From positions 1 to 64,000 of the forward strand of contig NZ_JACJPO010000066.1 of assembly GCF_014696105.1 (NCBI RefSeq): a DNA stretch of 64,000 nt, given 5' to 3'. The first letter of the stretch is position 1, and every line of letters starts with the position of its first letter. Positions 46,241-53,817 of this stretch are shown in pieces. This stretch comes from Microcoleus sp. FACHB-1515 (GTDB lineage Bacteria > Cyanobacteriota > Cyanobacteriia > Elainellales > Elainellaceae). The notes beneath the pieces were generated by a model. That model saw only the letters and a list, made by a program, of their open reading frames with translations. It had not been told where the DNA came from and did not search any database. Position numbers and translations under genes: made by a program.

Positions 46241-47317
46241 ATGAACAAACAGCAACTCATTGTCGAACTGCAAACGCACGGATTGAAGCTAGACCAAGAA
46301 ACTGGAGCAGCCGGACGCAAAGGCGGCGCGGGACCATCCGATCACAAGGCCGTCACGATCGACGGCACAACCGTCATGGTTCCGATCTACAACAGCTCCG
46401 CCGCTCGATCGCCCTATTCCATCGAGATTGATGCAGACGCGATCGTGTTGAAACAAGATGAAGCCCCGATTGGCTCGATCGAGTTTCCCCATGCGCCTCG
46501 CTTCTACAGTCTCACCACTGCCGACGGCATCCCTTACTGGAAAATTGCCCTGCTGCACAGTCGCAATGTGTTGGCAACGACCGTTCTGCAAACCTGTATG
46601 CGCTACAGCGATGCGGCAACCGCCTGTCAGTTCTGCGCGATCGGTCAGTCGCTCGAAGCTGGCCGCACGATCGCCCGCAAAACGCCCGCCCAGCTTGCCG
46701 AAGTTGCTGCCGCCGCCGTCCGGCTCGATGGCGTCAAGCATTTGGTGATGACAACGGGAACGCCGAATACGAGCGATCGCGGAGCCGCCTACCTGACCGA
46801 GTGCGCCAAAGCAGTCAAGGCCAGCGTCGATCTGCCGATTCAGGCACAGTGCGAACCGCCCGACGATTTTGCCTGGTTCGATCGCCTCTATGCGGCGGGA
46901 GTGGACAGTTTGGGAATGCACCTCGAAGCCGCCGATCCCATCGTGCGATCGCGCATCATGCCAGGAAAAGCCAGCGTTCCGCTCGACTATTACTTCGAGG
47001 CGTTTGCCGCTGCGGTGCGTGTGTTTGGACGCGGACAGGTGAGTACCTATTTGCTGGCCGGATTGGGCGATCGATCCGAAACCATTTTGGCGATGTGCGA
47101 TCGCCTCATCCAGATTGGCGTTTATCCGTTTGTTGTTCCCTTTGTGCCGATTACCGGAACGCCTTTAGCCAATCATCCTTCACCCAGCAGCGAATTGATG
47201 TATCCGCTCTATCAACAAATTGGAGCCAAATTAAAGCAGGCCGGACTATCTTCCGCCGACATTAAAGCAGGCTGCGCCAAATGTGGAGCCTGTTCCGCAA
47301 TTTCTCAATTTGAATAG
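46241..47317 (+). CDS. MSMEG_0568-family radical SAM protein
   Basis: Radical SAM-type protein of 358 residues from the nitrilase cluster. The cluster-binding cysteines are Cys119, Cys129 and Cys132, giving CX9CX2C rather than the standard CX3CX2C. A second set, Cys345, Cys348 and Cys351 (CxxCxxC), lies at the extreme C-terminus and could hold another iron-sulfur cluster. The middle follows the biotin-synthase-like barrel (LVMTTGTPNTSDRGAAYL, DLPIQAQCEPP). Reaction unknown; the cluster presumably makes or consumes a nitrile-containing metabolite. Seven bases separate its stop from the GNAT gene. Confidence 0.9.
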   Translation: MNKQQLIVELQTHGLKLDQETGAAGRKGGAGPSDHKAVTIDGTTVMVPIYNSSAARSPYSIEIDADAIVLKQDEAPIGSIEFPHAPRFYSLTTADGIPYWKIALLHSRNVLATTVLQTCMRYSDAATACQFCAIGQSLEAGRTIARKTPAQLAEVAAAAVRLDGVKHLVMTTGTPNTSDRGAAYLTECAKAVKASVDLPIQAQCEPPDDFAWFDRLYAAGVDSLGMHLEAADPIVRSRIMPGKASVPLDYYFEAFAAAVRVFGRGQVSTYLLAGLGDRSETILAMCDRLIQIGVYPFVVPFVPITGTPLANHPSPSSELMYPLYQQIGAKLKQAGLSSADIKAGCAKCGACSAISQFE

Positions 47318-47324
47318 ATCTCCG

Positions 47325-47813
47325 ATGTCCTATCAGTTCAAGCTTGCCACGCAGCCCCAGGAAATCACCGCTTATTTCGCTTTACGTCGCGCTATTTTTG
47401 CCGAGGAACAGCAGCTTTTTCAAGGCGATGATTGTGACGAAATCGATCGCATCGCCTATCCGATCGTGGCGATCGCCCCTTCCAATCAAGTCGTCGGCGT
47501 CGTGCGAATCTACGAAATCAAACCGGGAATCTGGTACGGCGGCAGGCTGGGAACTCATCGGGACTATCGCAAAGGCTGGAAAATCGGCAAAGGCTTGATC
47601 GACAAAGCCGTGACGACCGCAAATACTTGGGGCTGCACTCAGTTTTTGGCAACGGTGCAACTGCCCAACGTCCGCTTTTTCCAAAGATTGCATTGGCGAT
47701 CGCTAGAAGAAATTACCCTGTGCGATCGTCCCCACCACCTCATGCAGGCCGACCTCAACTTCTACCCCGCCGGAACGGAACTGCGCCCGCGATCGATTCA
47801 AGAGGTGTCTTGA
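47325..47813 (+). CDS. MSMEG_0567/Sll0786-family N-acetyltransferase
   Basis: GNAT-fold protein of 162 residues, the acetyltransferase of the nitrilase cluster. Acetyl-CoA motif region GGRLGTHRDYRKGWKIGKGLIDKAV at about 80-104, preceded by an N-terminal FALRRAIFAEEQQLFQGDD typical of this subfamily. ATG at 47325 is chosen over an upstream GTG inside the radical SAM gene. Its TGA overlaps the ATG of the AIR-synthase-like gene (TGATG); in other genomes the two are fused or adjacent, so they probably act together. Substrate unknown. Confidence 0.9.
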   Translation: MSYQFKLATQPQEITAYFALRRAIFAEEQQLFQGDDCDEIDRIAYPIVAIAPSNQVVGVVRIYEIKPGIWYGGRLGTHRDYRKGWKIGKGLIDKAVTTANTWGCTQFLATVQLPNVRFFQRLHWRSLEEITLCDRPHHLMQADLNFYPAGTELRPRSIQEVS

Positions 47814-48790
47814 TGCTGTCGTCCCTTGCCGTCCAACTTCGCCAATCCTTGAGCATTCTGCAAAAGCAAGAGATCCAAACGGCTGCTGCTGCTTTGGGCG
47901 GATCGTGGGCGGCAAATGTGCGCGTGGGCGACGACTGCGCGGCGATTCCCGATCGCGGCGGCTATTTGCTGCTGGCCGCAGAAGGAATGCTGCCGCAACT
48001 GGTCGAAAGCGATCCTTGGTTTGCAGGCTGGTGTGCTGTCATGGTCAACCTCAGCGACATTGCGGCGATGGGTGGACGGGCGATCGCCGTCGTCGATGCG
48101 CTGTGGAGTCGATCGACTGACGAGATCGATCGCGTTTGGGCAGGCATGAACGCCGCCGCGCAAGCTTACAGCGTGCCGATCGTCGGCGGACACACGAATT
48201 GTCACAGTCCTTACAGCGCCCTCGCCGTCGCGATTTTGGGACGAGCAACGCAGCTAATCACCAGCTTTGATGCACAGCCCGGAGACGCGCTACTCGTTGC
48301 CACTGACTTTCGCGGCAAACCGCATCCGAACTATCCCTTTTGGAATGCCGCGACGGATGCCGATCCCATTCAGCTACGCGAAAATTTAGCGATTTTGCCG
48401 TATCTAGCCGAAGGTGGACTGTGCGCGGCGGGCAAAGATATCAGCATGGGCGGCATTTTGGGAACGCTGCTGATGCTGTTAGAAACGTCGGGCTGTGGAG
48501 CAATTCTCGACCTAGATCGAATTCCCTGTCCGCCGGAACTGTCGATCGATCGCTGGCTGATCACCTTTCCCAGCTACGGATTTCTTTTAAGCGTTCAACC
48601 GGAAAACATTGCCGCCGTTCGAGCAAATTTTCATCAGCAAAATTTAGTGTGTGAAGTGGTTGGAACGGTGCAAACTGAGCCGCAATTAGTGTTGCGATCG
48701 CGAAGCGCTCCCGGAACGGTATCGCCTTTAGAATCAACGGTTTTTTGGGATTTCCGTCAACAGCCACTCACTGGATTTTCATCTCGTTAA
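47813..48790 (+). CDS. Sll0787-family AIR synthase-like protein
   Basis: PurM/ThiL-type ATP-binding protein of 325 residues. The N-terminal half has VGDDCAAIPDRGGYLLLAAEGM, the acidic metal/ATP segment, and NLSDIAAMGG; the C-terminal half has KDISMGGILGTLLMLLETSG. By family analogy it phosphorylates or activates an amide or acid for ring or nitrogen chemistry, but the product in this cluster is not established. A translated small dispersed repeat (48695-48725) lies near the C-terminus, residues about 295-304. It is coupled to the acetyltransferase upstream and sits five bases before the glycosyltransferase start. Confidence 0.9.
   Translation: MLSSLAVQLRQSLSILQKQEIQTAAAALGGSWAANVRVGDDCAAIPDRGGYLLLAAEGMLPQLVESDPWFAGWCAVMVNLSDIAAMGGRAIAVVDALWSRSTDEIDRVWAGMNAAAQAYSVPIVGGHTNCHSPYSALAVAILGRATQLITSFDAQPGDALLVATDFRGKPHPNYPFWNAATDADPIQLRENLAILPYLAEGGLCAAGKDISMGGILGTLLMLLETSGCGAILDLDRIPCPPELSIDRWLITFPSYGFLLSVQPENIAAVRANFHQQNLVCEVVGTVQTEPQLVLRSRSAPGTVSPLESTVFWDFRQQPLTGFSSR
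48695..48725 (+). repeat. Small dispersed repeat, copy 1, translated
   Basis: A 31-base sequence starting CGATCGCGAAGCGC and ending AACGGTATCGC. It matches the copy at 49450-49480 at 27 of 31 positions. It is read in frame as RSRSAPGTVS inside the AIR-synthase-like gene. Confidence 0.75.
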
Positions 48791-48795
48791 TCGCT

Positions 48796-49974
48796 ATGCG
48801 TATCGCCCTTCTGACCTACTCAACCAAACCAAGAGGAAGCGTTCTGCACACGCTAGAGCTTGCCGAAGCGCTGCATCAGTTAGGGCATCAAGTTTGTGTG
48901 TATGCACTCGATAAAGATGGGCAGGGATTTGACTATCCGCTATCTTATGAAGTGGAATTGGTGTTAGCGCGATCGGCTCCTGCTGAAATCGATTCGTTAA
49001 TTCAGCAGCGAATTCATGAGTTTGTTGCACATCTAAGTCAATCAAATCTGAATTATGATTGCTACCACGCTCAAGACTGCATCAGCGCAAATGCTTTAGC
49101 AATTCTTGTGCAGCAACAGAAAATTCCGCATTTCGTCCGCACCGTTCATCACATTGAAGACTACAACAGTTTGTATTTACGGCAGTGTCAAGATCGATCG
49201 ATTCGCGCAGCCAAGCTTTGCTTTTGCGTCAGCGATCGCTGGCAAATTGAAATTCAGCAGCAGTATCAAATTCAAGCGCTGCGAGTGTTGAATGGTGTGA
49301 ATCTGAATCGATTTTCTGCCGCGCCGAATGGCTCTGAATCCGCTTTGAAAGAACGCTGGAATCTGCAAGGCTGGCCGATCTATTTGACGGTCGGCGGCAT
49401 CGAACCACGCAAAAATTCCATTCGTCTATTGCAAGCATTTCACCAAGTTCGATCGCGAAGCGCAGAGGGAACGGTATCGCACTATCCCAACGCTCAGCTG
49501 ATCATCGCAGGCGGCGCAACGCTGTTTGACTATCAAGCTTATCGTGACGAGTTTTTCGCTTTAGCAGAGCAGTTGGAGATTGAGCAAGCACTCATCCTTC
49601 CGGGTGTTATTTCCGACGCAGAATTGCCGACGCTCTATCGCTGCGCGAATGCGTTTGTATTTCCATCCGTGAAAGAAGGCTGGGGATTAGTCGTTTTGGA
49701 GGCGATCGCATCCGGCCTACCTGTAATCACAGCAAATCAAGCACCATTCACCGAATTTTTAACAAGAACTCAGGCACTTTTGGTTGATCCAACTTCGGAA
49801 AGTGCGATCGCTCAGGCCATGCAGGAAAGTGTTCAAGTGGAGCGATCGCACAGCCTGGTTGCGGAGAGTCGATCGATTTTGTCTCGCTATACGTGGGAAG
49901 CATCTGCAAAGCGACATGTGCATTATTATCAGCAGTTAATTGACCAGTCCTTTACCTCCTTAACTCATGCCTGA
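48796..49974 (+). CDS. MSMEG_0565-family GT4 glycosyltransferase
   Basis: Glycosyltransferase of the GT-B fold, family 4 type, 392 residues. N-terminal MRIALLTYSTKPRGSVLHTLELAEAL, a hinge with YLTVGGIEPRKNSIRLLQAF near 195-215, and the donor-binding C-terminal part with VFPSVKEGWGLVVLEAIASGLPVI (EX7E pattern) near 290-315. A dispersed repeat adds SRSAEGTVSHY at about 220-230, between a helix and the AQLIIAGGA strand, where relatives have a shorter loop. It suggests the cluster's product is glycosylated. ATG at 48796 is preferred over a GTG/ATG inside the upstream gene. Its end overlaps the next start by eight bases. Confidence 0.9.
   Translation: MRIALLTYSTKPRGSVLHTLELAEALHQLGHQVCVYALDKDGQGFDYPLSYEVELVLARSAPAEIDSLIQQRIHEFVAHLSQSNLNYDCYHAQDCISANALAILVQQQKIPHFVRTVHHIEDYNSLYLRQCQDRSIRAAKLCFCVSDRWQIEIQQQYQIQALRVLNGVNLNRFSAAPNGSESALKERWNLQGWPIYLTVGGIEPRKNSIRLLQAFHQVRSRSAEGTVSHYPNAQLIIAGGATLFDYQAYRDEFFALAEQLEIEQALILPGVISDAELPTLYRCANAFVFPSVKEGWGLVVLEAIASGLPVITANQAPFTEFLTRTQALLVDPTSESAIAQAMQESVQVERSHSLVAESRSILSRYTWEASAKRHVHYYQQLIDQSFTSLTHA
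49450..49480 (+). repeat. Small dispersed repeat, copy 2, translated
   Basis: A 31-base sequence matching 48695-48725 at 27 of 31 positions; the four differences are contiguous in the middle. It is read in frame as VRSRSAEGTVSHY in the glycosyltransferase, lengthening a surface loop. Confidence 0.75.
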
Positions 49975-50254
49975 AATTCGATTCAAAATTGAATGGTGCG
50001 ACGGTTCTCAGGAGATTTGCTACTCTCCTTCTTTGGTTGTCAAAGAATACTTCACGCCCAATTGTGAGTATGACCTCGAAGATTTTGTGGCGCGATCGCG
50101 CACGGCATTAACGATTGCGAGCGATCGCGTTCAAGCGAAATATGGCAGACCGTGCGGATTGGCACTGGGGCAACTGCAATCGATCGAGGCAAAAGCCGCG
50201 CAATATGCCCAACTTACTCACCCTAAAATTCAATTTCTTCAGTTTATTGAGTAG
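49967..50254 (+). CDS. MSMEG_0570-family nitrogen starvation protein
   Basis: Small protein of 95 residues, the last member of the nitrilase cluster, with the family's opening MPEIRFKIEWCDGSQEICYSPS and YFTPNCEYDLEDFVARSRTAL. No enzyme motif is evident. Its start overlaps the glycosyltransferase end by eight bases, so it is translated with it. Conserved association with the other eight genes is the main clue to its role. The transcript probably ends in the 72 bases before the convergent TpsB gene. Confidence 0.88.
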   Translation: MPEIRFKIEWCDGSQEICYSPSLVVKEYFTPNCEYDLEDFVARSRTALTIASDRVQAKYGRPCGLALGQLQSIEAKAAQYAQLTHPKIQFLQFIE

Positions 50255-50326
50255 TTTCGCGTTGAATCTGACATTGCTTGAATTCAGCTTACGCTTGCTT
50301 GGCGATCGAGCTGCTTAATCTGCTGC

Positions 50327-52060
50327 TTAAAAAGGGCGATAGATGATTGAGAAATACAGTCCATTCTCCTGCAATGTTCGATCGCTACTATCAAGTGGAA
50401 TCAGTGGAATGCCCCAGTCGAGTCGAGCACTAAAATTGTCACTCTGCTGCCAGATCAAACCTAATCCTGCCCCAACTAATGTATTTGAATTGAGTTCTGA
50501 TTGGTTGTTCCAAGTTGTTCCCACGTCCACAAAAGGAGAGAGCTGTAGTAAACCCTGCCACTCAGGAACGCGCACGATCGGCAATCGCACTTCTGCCGAA
50601 AGCAGCGCTCCATTGTCGGTTAAAAGGGCATCTTGTCGATAGCCACGCACCGTTTGCTGCCCACCCAAACCAAACTGCTCCAGCGGTACAAGCGTGCTAT
50701 CGGCAAGCTGAATATCACCGCGAACTAACAGTAGAGCATCGCGATCGAGCAGTCGCACCCACTGCCCTTGTCCACGCCAAGCGAAGAAGCGGCTATCAGG
50801 TTCGTCCTCGTTAATTGTGGCATCGAGGAAATCTAAACCGAGGCTAAATTGCGATCGAGCAGCTAGCACCTGGCGATCGCTTCTTTGCGTCCATTCTTGA
50901 AAAAACCGCAGCGCAGAAATGCGAGTTCGCCCTTGTTCGTCGGCTCCGGACGATAGTGCAAACGGGCCAATATCATTGAATCCTAATTCGGTTTGGCTTT
51001 CCTGCCGAGAAGCCGTCAGTCCTAACGCAAACTCTTCGGTGGGTGACTGCGAAAGTGGCTGTCGAAACGTGATTTCGTAGTAGCGAGAAGTTGCGTTGAT
51101 GTCTAATGCATCAAATGGTTCTTCAATCACTTCGCTATCTGAAAACCCGATCGCTAGCTGCAACGTTCCATTGCGTGGATTGAGTGGAATTGTATAGCTT
51201 GCATCGATCGTATTGCTGCCGTCTGTGTTGCTATATCCCAAGCTCAATCCATCCCCAAAACCCAGTAAATTTGCTTGCGTTAAATTAACTTGGCGGCGAA
51301 AGCTGCCTACGCTGGGCGATCGATTATTATTGGCAGAAACGTCAGCTCGAAAAGTCGGCGCTTCAGTAATGTCCACCACCAGTAAGCTCGTTCCTGGACG
51401 TGCTCCAGCCTGCAAATCAGCAGAGATATTTTCGATGAGCGGGTCAAGCTGTAGAAGCTGCAATCCTTCGAGCAGACGGTTAACGTTGAGCGGTGTTTCA
51501 GCAGCAATTGCCAGTCGATCGCGCACATAGCTCGATCGCAGTCGCTCAGTTCCGCGAATATTAATTGCTTCTAACGACCCTTCAACGACCTCGATTCTGA
51601 CAATCCCATCCTGCACCGATTGAACGGGAAGATAAGCGCCTGAGGTGATGTAGCCTGCGTCAACATAAAGCTGCGTAATGGCTGACCGCGCCTGCAACAA
51701 TTCCGCAAAGGTAATCTCGCGCTCAGTGAAGGGCGCAGTCGCACTGGCAAGTTCTGCGGCTGTAAAAACAGTGCTGCCAACGATGTCAAATCGATCGACC
51801 CGAATGGTGGCTGGCACTTCACCGGGAAGCGACGGCACAGGTGCGGGTTGTGGTGGCGCAAGCAGTTCGTCTGGCGGCGGCAGTTGGGGCGGCAGTTGAG
51901 GTGTGGGCAGCGGTTGCAGCGAAGGTGGCTGATTGTCTGGAAATCGCTGTTCTGGCAGTTGAGCGGAGTTAGTGCTTTGTGCCCACGCTGATTCTATCGT
52001 GTGAATTGAGGTGAAGACAGCGATCGTTCCTATCAAAATAGGGAAGCGGCAGGCAATCAT
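50327..52060 (-). CDS. TpsB outer-membrane transporter (ShlB/FhaC/HecB)
   Basis: Two-partner secretion translocator of 577 residues. It has a signal peptide (about 1-30, ending SAWAQ), a Pro-rich linker to about 85, two POTRA domains (about 90-245: RFDIVGSTVFTAAELASATAPF, then IRGTERLRSSYVRDRL) and a 16-strand barrel with the loop-6 signature VRGYRQDALLTDNGALLSAEVR at about 470-490. The C-terminus ends YRPF, a proper beta-signal with terminal Phe. TpsB proteins export one large TpsA adhesin or toxin, and no TpsA gene is adjacent. ATG at 52060 is preferred to a TTG nine codons upstream. It is convergent with the nitrilase cluster. Confidence 0.92.
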   Translation of the reverse strand: MIACRFPILIGTIAVFTSIHTIESAWAQSTNSAQLPEQRFPDNQPPSLQPLPTPQLPPQLPPPDELLAPPQPAPVPSLPGEVPATIRVDRFDIVGSTVFTAAELASATAPFTEREITFAELLQARSAITQLYVDAGYITSGAYLPVQSVQDGIVRIEVVEGSLEAINIRGTERLRSSYVRDRLAIAAETPLNVNRLLEGLQLLQLDPLIENISADLQAGARPGTSLLVVDITEAPTFRADVSANNNRSPSVGSFRRQVNLTQANLLGFGDGLSLGYSNTDGSNTIDASYTIPLNPRNGTLQLAIGFSDSEVIEEPFDALDINATSRYYEITFRQPLSQSPTEEFALGLTASRQESQTELGFNDIGPFALSSGADEQGRTRISALRFFQEWTQRSDRQVLAARSQFSLGLDFLDATINEDEPDSRFFAWRGQGQWVRLLDRDALLLVRGDIQLADSTLVPLEQFGLGGQQTVRGYRQDALLTDNGALLSAEVRLPIVRVPEWQGLLQLSPFVDVGTTWNNQSELNSNTLVGAGLGLIWQQSDNFSARLDWGIPLIPLDSSDRTLQENGLYFSIIYRPF

Positions 52061-52434
52061 TTTATAGTGTATAAAGCTGGTGTTCAAAAGTCTCCAAATG
52101 ATGCGTAAAATCTCGGTAATCTAAGCTAAAAATTTAGCGGCAAGCCTCTCGATCGCTGTGCATCGTTGGAAGTTGAAATCACTTTGCTGCCCAGAAACAA
52201 CTAAAACTTGATCTCCTACAATTACTCGAATTTGCAGCCTTGATACAACGCATTCTTCATAAAAATAAACACTTGGCGACTGCAAAACAAGCTGAAAAAA
52301 CAGCGCGATCGCAGTTTGGAATGATTCACCAACTCCCTCTGAATTGCATTTCAACGTGGCGCGATGCAGCACAAGCGTTTGAACTCACTATCCAAAAGCG
52401 GCTGTCGTTTGCGGTAGGCTATCCACAACAATGC
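52061..52434. other. TpsB upstream region with possible gene remnant
   Basis: Contains the presumed TpsB promoter (minus strand) next to 52060. The right part (52177-52434) is covered by a short plus-strand open frame listed separately. A minus-strand 83-codon frame on the same DNA is less protein-like. No tRNA, repeat or terminator seen. Confidence 0.5.
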
Positions 52435-52446
52435 TTACTGATTTGA
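52177..52446 (+). pseudogene. Plus-strand open stretch, possible decayed gene
   Basis: Ninety codons open from just after a TGA to a TGA, with no ATG before residue 49 and only a TTG at 52240. The translation is helix-rich and protein-like (KNKHLATAKQAEKTARSQF, then TWRDAAQAFELTIQKRLSFA). It runs head-on into the MBL gene and overlaps its end by 12 bases. Likely the 3' remnant of a lost gene, or a small gene with an unusual start. Family not recognised. Confidence 0.28.
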
Positions 52447-53208
52447 GCTGGTATTCGCTGTACGTGACGTGAGTGAAATCTCAATTCGATCGCCCGGAGT
52501 GGGTGCAATTACCTGTGTTGAAATGCTGCGATGAACTAGCTGCGATCGCAAATTGTCTACGCTACCAACTGCTTGTAAAACTGGCGTAATTAGTCCTGCA
52601 AATTCAATTTCTCCACCTGCCGCAGTCGGCAAAATTACCTGCGGCTGAACTCGTTCAATCAGTTCAAACGCCGATCGATTTCCTTGAATAATTGAACCGA
52701 CGAGCGGCAAATTCAAGTCAATTAATGGCGTAATCACGACATCGATCGAGTTCGGTAATGTGCGATCGTGATAGCCATGCGGTTCGTAATACAGCGAGTG
52801 CTGCTGGTCGTCGATCAGGTAAGCGTTTTCAGTAGTGAAGGGGCCGATCGGAGAGCCAAGAAATGCTTTGATGCTCAATGATTCCAGCGTCCAAGATTGC
52901 CCAGGCTTGAGCGCGATCACTTGGGAGTAGCCAAGCGATCGAACAACTTTTGCTGCACTGGGCGAGGCAATCACAGGAATCGATCGATCCAGTCGCTCCA
53001 AAGTTGGCGGATGCGCGTGATCCGGTAAGCCCTGGGAGAGCAAGATCAAATCAATGTCAGGCGGAATCGGGCGATCGCTGCTGCGCTTGCCGCTAAACAG
53101 CCAATCGATGCCAAAAGAAAGTGTGCCGACCAGCCAGGGATCAAGCAAGATCCGCTGACTGCCCATTTCGATCAGCCAGGAGTTGCTGTCTAACCAGGTG
53201 AGATACAT
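52435..53208 (-). CDS. Metallo-beta-lactamase-fold hydrolase (UlaG-like)
   Basis: Predicted metal-dependent hydrolase of 257 residues. The fold's opening strand WLIEMGSQRILLDPWLVG is followed by LLSQGLPDHAHP, a version of the HxHxDH motif in which the first His is Gln (SQGLPDHAH), leaving the DH pair. Later YEPHGYHD and VITPLIDL. The altered motif is common in cyanobacterial relatives and may mean one metal instead of two. ATG at 53208 is preferred; a TTG five codons earlier is possible. Substrate unknown. A G/C-rich hairpin separates it from the SH3 gene upstream. Confidence 0.8.
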   Translation of the reverse strand: MYLTWLDSNSWLIEMGSQRILLDPWLVGTLSFGIDWLFSGKRSSDRPIPPDIDLILLSQGLPDHAHPPTLERLDRSIPVIASPSAAKVVRSLGYSQVIALKPGQSWTLESLSIKAFLGSPIGPFTTENAYLIDDQQHSLYYEPHGYHDRTLPNSIDVVITPLIDLNLPLVGSIIQGNRSAFELIERVQPQVILPTAAGGEIEFAGLITPVLQAVGSVDNLRSQLVHRSISTQVIAPTPGDRIEISLTSRTANTSSNQ

Positions 53209-53294
53209 CGATCGCGCCACCAAAAAGAATCTAACTTTATTTTACGGAGTTGGCGATCGCGGCAGAAATGACTGTTGCCATCTAGATCTTGGGA

Positions 53295-53316
53295 GGGGCA
53301 CGATGTGTCATGCCCC
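53295..53316. terminator. Hairpin downstream of SH3 gene
   Basis: GGGGCACGA (53295-53303) and TCATGCCCC (53308-53316) pair with one mismatch around a four-base loop. It lies just after the SH3 gene stop on the minus strand. No T tract follows, so it is at best a cyanobacterial-style weak terminator or RNA 3'-end stabiliser. Confidence 0.4.
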
Positions 53317-53341
53317 TTCACCCACATTTAGATTGAAACGG

Positions 53342-53809
53342 CTAGTTGAGCCGCTCGGTGTTGCCGGATTTTACCCAGCCTTCGATGTCGCTGTTGGGCA
53401 GGCGAACGCGCATCCAATCGCCCTTCGTTTCCAGAACAGTAACTTCGTCATTGTATTCCAAACCGCCAAGACGAGTTGATTCACGGCTGGGACCTTGCCG
53501 CAAGACAAGCCCGATCGGAATGGAAACTCGCGCCTGATAAGCTCCAGGTTCATCAGGCTTGGGCGAAGGCGAGGCAGCAGGCGACGGTTCAGGGGCAGGT
53601 GACGGCGATGCTTGCGGAGATGCGCTAGCGGGTGGAGCTTGAGCGATCGCTCGACCCGAATTCGGCTTGTCATTGGCAAAGATGGGACGGGGTGGCGGAG
53701 CGCTCAAGCGGGTAATGAGGTAGCGGACACCCACTGCGCCAGCGCCCGCAAGCAACGCGATCGCCAGCAAAAATCCGGTAACAAACTTAAAAAGGCCAGA
53801 CCAACTCAT
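53342..53809 (-). CDS. Membrane-anchored SH3-domain protein
   Basis: Protein of 155 residues with one N-terminal membrane helix (about 8-30, LLAIALLAGAGAVGVRYLI), a Pro/Ala/Ser-rich linker (about 45-92) and a C-terminal bacterial SH3 domain (about 95-152, LVLRQGPSRESTRLGGLEYNDEV and GWVKSGN). Such SH3b domains bind peptidoglycan or cell-wall peptides, so it is probably anchored in the inner membrane facing the periplasm. It lies eight bases after the Ycf46 gene in the same direction. Confidence 0.85.
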   Translation of the reverse strand: MSWSGLFKFVTGFLLAIALLAGAGAVGVRYLITRLSAPPPRPIFANDKPNSGRAIAQAPPASASPQASPSPAPEPSPAASPSPKPDEPGAYQARVSIPIGLVLRQGPSRESTRLGGLEYNDEVTVLETKGDWMRVRLPNSDIEGWVKSGNTERLN

Positions 53810-53817
53810 AACATCTC

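Noticed and set aside
52121-52372. An 83-codon minus-strand frame upstream of TpsB
   Set aside because: It is antisense to a more protein-like plus-strand stretch, and lacks a start signal and recognisable motifs.
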